The notes beneath the pieces are model-generated. The model saw nothing but the letters and a program-made list of their open reading frames with translations. It did not search any database and was not told the DNA's origin. Shown in pieces: positions 45,234 through 53,340 of a DNA stretch of 64,000 nucleotides. Position 1 is the stretch's first letter; each line of letters opens with the position of its first letter. The position numbers and the translations under genes are program-made. This DNA is from Streptomyces sp. NBC_01264 (GTDB lineage Bacteria; Actinomycetota; Actinomycetes; Streptomycetales; Streptomycetaceae): positions 310,001-374,000 of the forward strand of contig NZ_JAPEOX010000001.1 of NCBI RefSeq assembly GCF_026340675.1, given 5' to 3'.

Positions 45234-46537
45234 ACCACCCCACCCCTCCCACAGAGAACAGGTGCACCATGGACACCCCCGTAGAGCAGGCTCCCCGGCC
45301 CGGCCAACCGGTCCAGTGGGGCCGGGTCGGCTCCCTCGTCGGCGGCCAGGCTTCCGTGCAGCTCGGCAGCTTCGCCCTGCTCATCGCCATGAACTGGACC
45401 GCCGTCGAGCTGGGCGGGACCCGCGCGGTCACCTTGCTGATGCTCGCCGCCACCGTGCCCCGCGCCCTGATGCTGATCTTCGGCGGGGCGGTGGCCGACA
45501 CCCTCGGGCCGCGCTTCATCCTGCTGCGCACCACGGCCGCCCGCGTCGTGCTGCTGGCCGCGGGCGCCGCCGTCACCGCGACGGCGCACCAGCTGTGGCC
45601 GCTGGTGCTGATCGCGCTGATCGAGGGGATCCTCCTGGGCCTCGCCGGGCCGGCGTCCGGCGTCCTGCTCCCGATGTTCGCCCGCGGCGACCAGCTGGCC
45701 CGCGCGAACTCCCTCTACTCGATGGTGCTGCGCGTCGCGCCCATCCTCGGATCGCCGGCCGGAGCGCTCCTGATCAGCGTCGGGGAGCTGTGGCTGGCGA
45801 TGCTGGTCGGCGCCGTCACCGGGGCGATCTGGCTCGGCTGCCTGCTCCACGTCACCCACGGCTTCGTCCGCCCGAAGCCGGAGCCCGGCGTCTCCCTGGT
45901 CAAGCGCTCCGGTGACGGCTTCCGGCTGCTCGCCGCCCACCCCCGGCTGCGCTGGATGTTCGTCGCCGCCCTCTGCCTCGACCTGGCCTTCAGCTGGCCG
46001 GCGGAGGTGGCGCTGCCGCTGCTCGTCTCCGAACGCGGCTGGGGCGTGAGCGCGGTCGGCGTGGTCCTGGCCGCCTTCAGTGTGGGCGCCCTCGGCTCCA
46101 GCGCGGTGGGCGCCGCGATGGCGCACCGGATTCCGATGTTCGTACGCCTCGTCGTCACCGGCGCCGGGCTCGCCGCCGGAATCCTCGTGATGGCCCTGAT
46201 GCCGTCCGTGGTCTCGCTCACCGCCGTCGCGGCCGGGGTGGGTCTGCTGTCCGGCCTCAACGGCCCCGCGATCGTCACCCTGTACCAGCAGTCGGCCCCC
46301 GAGGACCGGATGGGCGCGGCGATGTCCACCCTCGCCCTGGCCGGAATCGGCACCGCCCCCATCTCCATCGCCGTCTTCAGCTCGCTCTCCCTCGTCCTCG
46401 GCATCCAGACCACGTGGCTGCTGTGCGGTGCGATCGCCTTCGTCTCCCCGGTGGCGGCGGTACTGGCCCTGCGCCACCCCGCACGGGCCGAGGAGCCGGC
46501 GCCGGTGGAGCAGCTTCCCGTCCCCGCGGCCGCCTGA
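45230..46537 (+). CDS. MFS transporter (EntS/MFS_3-like exporter)
   Basis: A 435-residue protein with about twelve membrane segments (SVQLGSFALLIAMNWTAVEL first, then AAARVVLLAAGAAV and others). The conserved loop GGAVADTLGPRFILLRTT after helix 2 is typical of DHA3/EntS-type exporters. In an NRPS operon it most likely exports the peptide. ATG 45230 overlaps the previous stop (ATGA); a second ATG at 45269 with AACAGG upstream is also possible and would shorten the N terminus by 13 residues. Confidence 0.88.
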   Translation: MNHPTPPTENRCTMDTPVEQAPRPGQPVQWGRVGSLVGGQASVQLGSFALLIAMNWTAVELGGTRAVTLLMLAATVPRALMLIFGGAVADTLGPRFILLRTTAARVVLLAAGAAVTATAHQLWPLVLIALIEGILLGLAGPASGVLLPMFARGDQLARANSLYSMVLRVAPILGSPAGALLISVGELWLAMLVGAVTGAIWLGCLLHVTHGFVRPKPEPGVSLVKRSGDGFRLLAAHPRLRWMFVAALCLDLAFSWPAEVALPLLVSERGWGVSAVGVVLAAFSVGALGSSAVGAAMAHRIPMFVRLVVTGAGLAAGILVMALMPSVVSLTAVAAGVGLLSGLNGPAIVTLYQQSAPEDRMGAAMSTLALAGIGTAPISIAVFSSLSLVLGIQTTWLLCGAIAFVSPVAAVLALRHPARAEEPAPVEQLPVPAAA

Positions 46538-46548
46538 GGAGGTTCCCC

Positions 46549-47259
46549 ATGTCCGTACTGACCCGGCAGCTCCTGCTCCCGGAAAGGCTGTCGGACCCCG
46601 GCCCGGCGCAGGCCGTCCTGGTGGCCGCGAGCCCGCAGCTGTGGCTCGTGGACACGACGGACTACCGCGTGCACGCCGCCCGGCACGCCCCCGGCACCCT
46701 GGACGCCCAGGAACTGGCCCGCGCGGCCGAGTTCGTCCAGGCCGCCGACCGCGACGCGTACGTCTGCGCGCACGTCGCGCTGCGGCGGCTGCTCGGTGCG
46801 TATCTGGGCATCGTCCCGCGCGAGGTCGTCGTCGAGCGCGCTCCGTGCGCGCACTGCGAAGAGCCGCACGGACGCCCCGTACTCCCGGGCGGGGCCCTGC
46901 ACTTCTCGCTCTCCCACTGCACCGGCATCAGTCTGCTCGCGTTCGCGACGGCCCCGGTCGGAGTGGACGTCGAGGAGCTGGTGGCGCCCCGCACCATCCC
47001 GGAGCTGGCCGACGTCCTGCACCCGCGGGAGGCCGCCGAACTGGCGGCCCTCTCCCCCGGTGACCGCTCGGCGGCCTTCACCCGGGTCTGGACCCGCAAG
47101 GAGGCCTACCTCAAGGGCCTGGGGGTCGGCCTCTCGGAGAATCCGGCCGCGGACTACGTCGGTTCGGGCCCCGAACCGGCCCGTCTGCCGGGGTGGACTC
47201 TGAGCGACGTCCTGGTCCCGGCCGGCCACTGCGCGGCCCTCGCCCTGCGCACGCCGTGA
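46549..47259 (+). CDS. Sfp-type 4'-phosphopantetheinyl transferase
   Basis: A 236-residue enzyme that attaches the phosphopantetheine arm of CoA to the Ser of T domains. Motifs: LHFSLSHC (~125), GVDVEEL (~143; Mg-binding Asp and Glu) and WTRKEAYLKG (~187). A Cys-x-x-Cys pair (APCAHCEEPHG) lies near residue 104. It closes the pathway operon and activates the eight carrier domains of this cluster. ATG 46549 has GAGGAGG upstream. Confidence 0.94.
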   Translation: MSVLTRQLLLPERLSDPGPAQAVLVAASPQLWLVDTTDYRVHAARHAPGTLDAQELARAAEFVQAADRDAYVCAHVALRRLLGAYLGIVPREVVVERAPCAHCEEPHGRPVLPGGALHFSLSHCTGISLLAFATAPVGVDVEELVAPRTIPELADVLHPREAAELAALSPGDRSAAFTRVWTRKEAYLKGLGVGLSENPAADYVGSGPEPARLPGWTLSDVLVPAGHCAALALRTP

Positions 47260-47286
47260 ACAGCCGCGCCGGCCCTCCCGGGGAGC

Positions 47287-48810
47287 TCACACGTGGACGA
47301 CCGGGGTCGCACCCTCGTCGACGGGGTGGGGTCGGGGCGCGCCCCGCCGGTACAGGACGAAGGTGACGAGCAGGCCCACGGCGAAGAACCCGGCGGACCA
47401 CCAGTAGGCGGTGGAGTAGCTGTGCAGTTGGGCCTGTGCCAGGGCGTCGGGGGTCGGCCTCCTGCCGGTCAGGTAGTGGGTCGCGGAGCTGGTGGCGAGG
47501 GTGTTGAGCAAGGCCGTTCCGATCGAGCCGCCGACCTGCTGGCTGGTGTTGACCATCGCGGACGCGACGCCCGCGTCCTGCGCCGCGACTCCGGAGGTGG
47601 CCAGGCTCATGCCCGGTGCGAAGATCAGGCCCAGGCCCAGGCCCATGACGAGCAGCGGGAACAGGACGTGCGGTACGTAGGAGCTGGTGAGGTCGAGCTG
47701 GGTCATCCAGACCATGCCGGCCGCCGCAAGTCCCATGCCGGTGGGCACGATGGGCTTGGCGCCGAACCGCGGCACCAGGATGTTGGTGGTGATCACCGAG
47801 GTGACGACCATCACCGCGACCATCGGGAGGAAGGCCAAGCCGGTCCTGACCGGCGTGTAGTGGAGGGACTGCTGGAGGTAGTAGGTCAGGAACAGGAAGA
47901 CGCCGAACATGCCCGCGCCGGAGATGAACATCGCGAGGAACGAGGCTCCCCGGTCGCGGTCGAGGATCACGCGCAGGGGCAGCAAGGGGTGTTCGGCCCG
48001 GGGCTGCCACCAGGCGAACGCGGCGAGCAGGATCGCGCCGACGGCCAGGAAGCCCCAGGTCTGCACCGAACTCCAGCTGTGCGTTTCCGCGTTGGAGAAT
48101 CCGTACACGACGCAGAACAGGCCCGCGGAGACCAGGACCGTGCCGGGGACGTCGAGTTTGGGCCGGTCGGCCGGTGCGCCGGGCTGGAGCAGCCGGACAG
48201 CGCCCGCGAAGGCGACGACGGCGATGATGAGGTTGACGTAGAGACACCAGCGCCAGTCCAGGTACTCGGTGAGCAGCCCGCCCAGGAGCAGACCCACCGC
48301 ACCGCCCGCGCCGGCGATCGCACCGTAGATGCCGAAGGCCTTCGCCCGCTCCTTGGGGTCGGTGAAGGTGGTGGTCAGAAGCGACAGCGCGGCGGGCGCG
48401 AGCAGCGCGCCAAAGACGCCCTGCAGGGCGCGGGCCGCCACCAGCATGCCGAAGCTGGTGGCGGCGCCACCGAGCGCGGAGGCCAGGGCGAAGCCGACCA
48501 GGCCGATGAGGAAGACGCGCTTGCGCCCGACGAGGTCGGCGACGCGGCCCCCAAGGAGCAGGAGGGAGCCGAACGCCAGCGCGTAGGCGGTGACGATCCA
48601 CTGCCGGTTGCCGTCGCTGAAACCGAGGTCGGCCTGGGCGGAGGGCAGCGCGATGTTCACGATCGTCGCGTCGAGGACCACCATGAGCTGCGCCAGCCCT
48701 ATGACGCCCAGTACCCACCATCGGTGCGACGGATGATCGACGGACTCAGCACGCCGGCGGCGGGCGCCCGGCTCGTCGGTCTGTGCGGCGGGCTCACCGG
48801 TGACAGCCAT
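47287..48810 (-). CDS. DHA2-family MFS drug exporter (EmrB/QacA-like)
   Basis: A 507-residue protein with fourteen predicted membrane segments. Family signatures: LMVVLDATIVNIALPSAQADL in helix 1, GGRVADLVGRKRVFLIG after helix 2 and an LAPAALSLLTTTF stretch near helix 5. A proton-driven multidrug exporter. It converges on the PPTase gene with 27 bases between stops. It could provide self-resistance for the peptide, but it may simply be the cluster's neighbour. Confidence 0.92.
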   Translation of the reverse strand: MAVTGEPAAQTDEPGARRRRAESVDHPSHRWWVLGVIGLAQLMVVLDATIVNIALPSAQADLGFSDGNRQWIVTAYALAFGSLLLLGGRVADLVGRKRVFLIGLVGFALASALGGAATSFGMLVAARALQGVFGALLAPAALSLLTTTFTDPKERAKAFGIYGAIAGAGGAVGLLLGGLLTEYLDWRWCLYVNLIIAVVAFAGAVRLLQPGAPADRPKLDVPGTVLVSAGLFCVVYGFSNAETHSWSSVQTWGFLAVGAILLAAFAWWQPRAEHPLLPLRVILDRDRGASFLAMFISGAGMFGVFLFLTYYLQQSLHYTPVRTGLAFLPMVAVMVVTSVITTNILVPRFGAKPIVPTGMGLAAAGMVWMTQLDLTSSYVPHVLFPLLVMGLGLGLIFAPGMSLATSGVAAQDAGVASAMVNTSQQVGGSIGTALLNTLATSSATHYLTGRRPTPDALAQAQLHSYSTAYWWSAGFFAVGLLVTFVLYRRGAPRPHPVDEGATPVVHV

Positions 48811-48923
48811 GCAGGATCTCCTCGCATCGGCACGCTACCCCCGCATTACGCTAAACGGAGGATGTGACTCCTGCCATGCGGGGCGATCACGACTCGCCCG
48901 GACCGGCCGGCTGCCCGCCGCGT

Positions 48924-50510
48924 TCACATGAGGGGGCGTCCGGTTGACGGGTCCAGGAAGCGGTCGACGAGGAGGCGGCGAGGGCCGGCGCCGAGGTCGC
49001 CCAGGCGGTCGGTGGGGTTGGCGGCGGCGCACCGGTCCAGGGACAGGCAGCCGCAGCCGGTGCAGTCGTCGAGGAGTTCACGCAGGCGGGTGAGCTGCTC
49101 GATGCGGGCGGCGAGGGTGTAGCGCGCCGAGCGGAGCATGGAGGGGAAGCCCAGGTTGATCAGGGCGCCGGCAAGGGCCGAGCCGAAGGCGAACGCGAAC
49201 TGGCCGATCGTGTTCAGGGCGGCGGACGCCTTCGTCGCCTCCTCGGGGTCGTCCACGGCGCCGAGGACGGAGGTCGACAGATGGAGCATGGCCATGCCGA
49301 CCCCGGCGCCGGCCACGAGGTAGGCCGCGGCCCATACCAGGACCGTCCAGGTGCCCCCGTGCTCCCGCCGCGCGATCGCCGCCACGACCAGCCCACCGGT
49401 CAGCGCGAACGGGCCGACGCGGCAGAGGCGGGCCAGGGTCGAGGGCCGGGCTCCGGAGACGGCGACCTGAGTGCCGCACCAGCCCAGCGACAGCGTCGTC
49501 CCCAGGAAGCCGGCCGCCAGCGGGGACAGGCCGCCCAGCCGCTCGCCGAACAGGGAGATGAACGCCTCCAGAGCGGCTGCCGCGGTCATCAGGGCCCGGA
49601 GCAGGTACAGGCGCCGCAGCGGCGCTCCCGGCCGGTGCACGGCGGCCGGCAGCACCCGCGGCCCCCGGCCGCGCTTCTCCACCCGCAGGAAGACCACCAC
49701 CAGGCCCAGGGCCACGACGATGGCCCCAGCGGTGACACGCGCATCGGAGAACACACCCGCCACACTGATCAGCGCAGCCGCGCCCGTCATCAAGGCCAGC
49801 GACACCACCGGCAGCGTTCCCGCACTCCCTCCGCCGCCCGCGCCGGTGCCGGTGCCGGTCGGCAGCGAGCGGGCGACCAGTACCACGAACGGCAGCGTCA
49901 GCACCGTGACCAGCAGGAACGCCGAGCGCCAGGCACCGAACTGGGCGAAGACCCCTCCGATGGCCGGACCGAGGAAGAACCCGACAGCCATCGCCGCCGA
50001 GACCAGGCTCGTACCCCGCGCCCACAAGTGCCGCGGCAAGGCCGTCCGTACCGTGACGAAGGCCAGTCCGTAGAGGAGACCGACACCGAAGCCCTGGACG
50101 AGCCGTCCGGCCAGCAGCACCTCCATCAACGGAGCCGCCGCCGCTGTCAGCATGCCCACAACGAACGCCCCGAGCCCCACCCAGTAGGCCCCGCGCCCGC
50201 CCCGCCGGGCCGAGACCGGCCCCACGAGCATCGCTCCCGCCACCGAAGCGACCATGAACACGGTCGTCGCCCACGCATAGAACCGCCGCCCACCGATGTC
50301 CTCCACCACGGTCGACAGGAGGCTGGTGGTCACCCACATGCTGGTGCCGTCCAGCAGCATCACACCTGCCACCAGCAGGGATGCCGCCCGATGCCGCCGC
50401 CCGAAGAGCTCACGCCAGGTACCCGTACCGGGCAGGTCATCGACAGCAACAGCGGGTTCCACGGAGTCGTCATGTATGTCCACCGGGCAACGGAACAACT
50501 TCAACCGCAC
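48924..50510 (-). CDS. MFS transporter with SoxR-type 2Fe-2S C terminus
   Basis: A 528-residue fusion. Residues ~35-455 are an MFS transporter with twelve to fourteen segments (VMLLDGTSMWVTTSLLS, AGRLVQGFGVGLLYG and others). From about residue 465 the sequence changes to AARIEQLTRLRELLDDC, then TGCGCLSLDRC and DRLGDLGAGPRRLL. This is the dimerisation helix and iron-sulfur motif of SoxR-like MerR regulators. Four Cys at ~483, 486, 488 and 494 follow the SoxR spacing C-x2-C-x-C-x5-C. The DNA-binding part of SoxR is absent. Either a real redox-sensing transporter fusion or the scar of a deletion joining two genes. Confidence 0.8.
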   Translation of the reverse strand: MRLKLFRCPVDIHDDSVEPAVAVDDLPGTGTWRELFGRRHRAASLLVAGVMLLDGTSMWVTTSLLSTVVEDIGGRRFYAWATTVFMVASVAGAMLVGPVSARRGGRGAYWVGLGAFVVGMLTAAAAPLMEVLLAGRLVQGFGVGLLYGLAFVTVRTALPRHLWARGTSLVSAAMAVGFFLGPAIGGVFAQFGAWRSAFLLVTVLTLPFVVLVARSLPTGTGTGAGGGGSAGTLPVVSLALMTGAAALISVAGVFSDARVTAGAIVVALGLVVVFLRVEKRGRGPRVLPAAVHRPGAPLRRLYLLRALMTAAAALEAFISLFGERLGGLSPLAAGFLGTTLSLGWCGTQVAVSGARPSTLARLCRVGPFALTGGLVVAAIARREHGGTWTVLVWAAAYLVAGAGVGMAMLHLSTSVLGAVDDPEEATKASAALNTIGQFAFAFGSALAGALINLGFPSMLRSARYTLAARIEQLTRLRELLDDCTGCGCLSLDRCAAANPTDRLGDLGAGPRRLLVDRFLDPSTGRPLM

Positions 50511-50562
50511 ATGAAGTCAAACGAGGCCACGAAAGTTCCTCGGCACTCCCCTTTTCGTCTTC

Positions 50563-50591
50563 TTGACGATATGATCGTCTCTCGTTATCGT
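50563..50591 (+). promoter_or_regulatory. Promoter and operator of the SPFH operon
   Basis: TTGACG (50563-50568), 17 bases, TATCGT (50586-50591) resembles a sigma-70-type promoter for the gene at 50620. A perfect inverted repeat GACGAT-ATG-ATCGTC (50565-50579) overlaps the -35 box, as a repressor site would. The 109-base region is shared with the divergent MFS-SoxR gene. Confidence 0.5.
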
Positions 50592-50619
50592 CGTATTGAC
50601 GAAATGAAGGGGGTTCTCC

Positions 50620-51633
50620 ATGGCCGACATCACCCGGCGCTTCGGCTGGCGTCATCTGCGCTCCGCGCCCACCACTCACATCCGCCACCACAAGCGCGGC
50701 CGACTCGTCCACGACGGGCTGGGACTCAGTTTCTGGTACCGGTCGCTCTCGGCGGCGCTGTCCGAAGTCCCGGTCGACGACCGGGAGCTGGCCATGGCGT
50801 TCCACGCCCGTACGTCCGACTTCCAGGACGTCGCCGTGCAGGCCACCGTCACCTACCGGATCAGCGACCCGGCCGAAGCCGCGGCCCGACTCGACTTCTC
50901 CGTCGACCCGGACACCGGGAGCTGGCGCGGAGCCCCCTTGGAACAGATCGCCACGCTCCTCACCGAAACCGCGCAGCAGCACACGCTGGACGTACTGGCC
51001 CGGACTCCGCTGGCCGTCGCCCTGGTGGACGGCGTCGCCTCCGTACGGGCGAGCGTCACCGACGGTCTCGCCGCCGAGCCCAGACTCCCGGCCACCGGCA
51101 TCGACGTAGTGGCCGTACGGGTCGTGGCGATCCGCCCCGAGGCCGAGGTGGAGCGCGCACTGCGCACCCCGGCCCGCGAGCAGATCCAGCAGGAGGCCGA
51201 CCGGGCCACCTACGAAAGGCGGGCTGTCGCCGTCGAGCGCGAGCGGGCCATCGCCGAGAACGAGTTGGCCAGTCAGATCGAACTGGCCCGGCGCGAAGAA
51301 CAGTTGATCGACCAGCGCGGCACCAATGCCCGCCGCGAGGCCGAGGAGAAGGCGGCGTCGGACGGCATCCGGACCGAGACCGAGGCGTCCCGCAAGGTCT
51401 GCCTGGCCCGTGCGGACGCCGAGGCGGCGCGCGAGACGGGCGCGGCGCACGCCGAGGTTCAGGCAGCCTGGCTGCGCGTGCACGACGAGGCCGGTCCGGG
51501 CACGCTGCACGCCCTGGCGGCGACCCGCCTGGCGGAGAACCTGCCGCGGATCGAGAGCATCACGCTCTCGCCCGACGTCCTCACCGGGCTCCTCGCCAAG
51601 CTCGGCCGGCCGGAAGGCGGCGCGGGCGCGTGA
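50620..51633 (+). CDS. SPFH/band 7 domain protein
   Basis: A 337-residue protein of the stomatin/flotillin type. The SPFH core spans ~25-200 (FWYRSLSAALSEVPVDDRELAMAF, QDVAVQATVTYRISDP, IDVVAVRVVAIRPEAEV). A long charged coiled coil follows (~185-270; AEVERALRTPAREQIQQEA, RERAIAENELASQIELARR). There is no obvious N-terminal membrane helix, so any membrane contact is through the SPFH fold. Band 7 proteins form oligomeric membrane scaffolds. GAAGGGGG lies upstream, and the gene is coupled by GTGA to the NAD kinase-like gene. Confidence 0.88.
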   Translation: MADITRRFGWRHLRSAPTTHIRHHKRGRLVHDGLGLSFWYRSLSAALSEVPVDDRELAMAFHARTSDFQDVAVQATVTYRISDPAEAAARLDFSVDPDTGSWRGAPLEQIATLLTETAQQHTLDVLARTPLAVALVDGVASVRASVTDGLAAEPRLPATGIDVVAVRVVAIRPEAEVERALRTPAREQIQQEADRATYERRAVAVERERAIAENELASQIELARREEQLIDQRGTNARREAEEKAASDGIRTETEASRKVCLARADAEAARETGAAHAEVQAAWLRVHDEAGPGTLHALAATRLAENLPRIESITLSPDVLTGLLAKLGRPEGGAGA

Positions 51634-52529
51634 GCCTGGCCCCGAGGGCGGTGCTCGTGCACCGCAGAACCGAGTACGAGGAACTGCTCGCCCGGCACGG
51701 AACGCACGGGCAGGCCGCCTTCTTCCTTTCCAGCCGGGGCCGGTCGATCGACGAGGTGGTCCGCCGCCACGAACGCACGCGGCAGGCCCTGCGGGAGGTC
51801 GCGGCGGCGGTGCCTCTCACCTGGCGCAGCTCCCGGGTGGAGCGGGCGGACCTGGACCGCTTCCTGTTCGCCCCGGAGGACGTGGTGGTCGTGGTCGGCC
51901 AGGACGGCCTGGTCGCCAATACCGCCAAGTACCTGCGCGGACAGCCGGTGGTGGGCATCGACACCGACCCGGGGCGAAACCCGGGAGTCCTGGTCCGTCA
52001 CCGCTGCGCCGACACGGCCGCGCTGCTGCGGGCGGCGATCGCCGGCGGAGGCCGGGCAGAGGAGCTGACCATGGTCGAGGCCGTCGCCGACGACACCCAG
52101 CGCCTTCTCGCCCTGAACGAGATCTACCTCGGCTCACACGGTCACCAGACGGCCCGCTACCGCCTGGGCTCCGAAGGTGACGACGGTCCGGGTGAGGCCC
52201 AGGCGTCCTCCGGCGTGCTGGTGGGTACGGGCACGGGCGCCACCGGCTGGCTGCGTTCCCTGTGGCTGGAGCGCGGCAGCTCGGCCGGGCTGCCCGCACC
52301 CTGCGAGCGGCGGCTCCTGTGGTTCGTGCGGGAGGCCTGGCCCTCTCCCGCAACCGGTACGACGAGGGTCGCCGGCGAGCTGGGGCGGGGTCAGGGATTG
52401 CGGCTGACCGTGGAGTCGGACCGGATCGTGGTGTTCGGCGACGGCATGGAGAGCGATGCGCTGGAGCTGACCTGGGGCCAGAGCGTACGGCTGGGCATCG
52501 CTGGAACATCGCTGCACCTGGTGACGTGA
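51630..52529 (+). CDS. NAD kinase-like protein
   Basis: A 299-residue protein of the NAD kinase/diacylglycerol kinase superfamily. The nucleotide-binding signature GGDGxxx is changed to VVGQDGLVANTAKYL (~87), with Gln for the second Gly, followed by VVGIDTDPGRN. The later ASSGVLVGTGTGATGWLRS corresponds to the NAD kinase Ser/Thr/Gly-rich loop. Pairing with an SPFH protein recurs in actinobacteria, but the joint function is unknown to me. The altered GGDG motif leaves catalysis uncertain. GTG start overlaps the SPFH stop. Confidence 0.75.
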   Translation: MSLAPRAVLVHRRTEYEELLARHGTHGQAAFFLSSRGRSIDEVVRRHERTRQALREVAAAVPLTWRSSRVERADLDRFLFAPEDVVVVVGQDGLVANTAKYLRGQPVVGIDTDPGRNPGVLVRHRCADTAALLRAAIAGGGRAEELTMVEAVADDTQRLLALNEIYLGSHGHQTARYRLGSEGDDGPGEAQASSGVLVGTGTGATGWLRSLWLERGSSAGLPAPCERRLLWFVREAWPSPATGTTRVAGELGRGQGLRLTVESDRIVVFGDGMESDALELTWGQSVRLGIAGTSLHLVT

Positions 52530-52677
52530 GCGCCCTGCCCTACGACCGACTGTGGCCACCGCCCGCTCGGCTTCGCACTCCGAAGAAGATCCGGACGCAG
52601 GCACACAGAACAGCAGCCACTTCGGAGCCGGCCTCGTAAGTCGTCAGGCTCTCATGGGACATCGCCCGGCAGCCGGC

Positions 52678-53340
52678 TCAGGTTCCGGGGAGGATGCGGC
52701 GCGTTTCGTAGGCCCACATCGCGATCTCGACCCGGTTTCGGGCCCCGAGTTTGGCCATCAGGCTGGCCAGATGGGTCTTCACCGTGCTGAGGCTGATGTG
52801 CAGCGCATCGGCGATCTCGGTGTTGGTCAGCCCGCGCGCGACGGTCAGGAGCACCTGCTCCTCGCGGGCGGTGACGGGAGAGAGCGGCTGGGCCAGGGGC
52901 CGGCCGGCGGGCAGGTCGGCGAAGGTCTGGAGCAGACGGACGGTGACGCTGGGGGCAATGAGCGCCTCACCGTCGGACGCCGACCGTACGGCCTGCGCCA
53001 GAAGGTCCGGTCCCGTGTCTTTGAGGAGGAATCCGCGGGCGCCCGCACGCAGCGCGCCGTAGACGTACTCGTCGAGGTCGAAGGTGGTGATGACCACCAC
53101 GGCCAGCGGGTCGGCGACGCCCGGGCCGGCGACCAGCCGGGTGGCCTCGAGCCCGTCGATCACGGGCATGCGGATGTCGAACAGGCAGACGTCGGGGCGC
53201 AGTTCGCGGGCCAGGCGTACCGATTCCTGTCCGTCGGCGGCCTCGCCGATGACCTCGATGCCGGGCTGGGCGTTCAGCATGATCCGCAGCCCGGTGCGGA
53301 TGATGGTCTGGTCGTCAGCGACGAGGACGCGTATGGGCAC
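52678..53340 (-). CDS. NarL/LuxR-type response regulator
   Basis: A 220-residue regulator. The receiver domain is residues 1-120 with acidic DD near the start, phospho-acceptor Asp in CLFDIRMPVIDG (~54), Thr in VVITTFD and Lys in FLLKDTG. The C-terminal LuxR helix-turn-helix reads TAREEQVLLTVARGLTNTEIAD, then STVKTHLASLMAKL. The GTG start at 53340 gives the family-typical N terminus PIRVLVADDQ. It overlaps the 3' end of its kinase gene by 26 bases. The pair is divergent from an MMPL exporter, the probable target. Confidence 0.93.
   Translation of the reverse strand: MPIRVLVADDQTIIRTGLRIMLNAQPGIEVIGEAADGQESVRLARELRPDVCLFDIRMPVIDGLEATRLVAGPGVADPLAVVVITTFDLDEYVYGALRAGARGFLLKDTGPDLLAQAVRSASDGEALIAPSVTVRLLQTFADLPAGRPLAQPLSPVTAREEQVLLTVARGLTNTEIADALHISLSTVKTHLASLMAKLGARNRVEIAMWAYETRRILPGT

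Noticed and set aside
49281..51629. Long 5' extension of the NAD kinase-like frame
   Set aside because: It runs antisense to the MFS-SoxR gene and over the SPFH gene in another frame; the GTG at 51630 coupled to the SPFH stop is the likely start.
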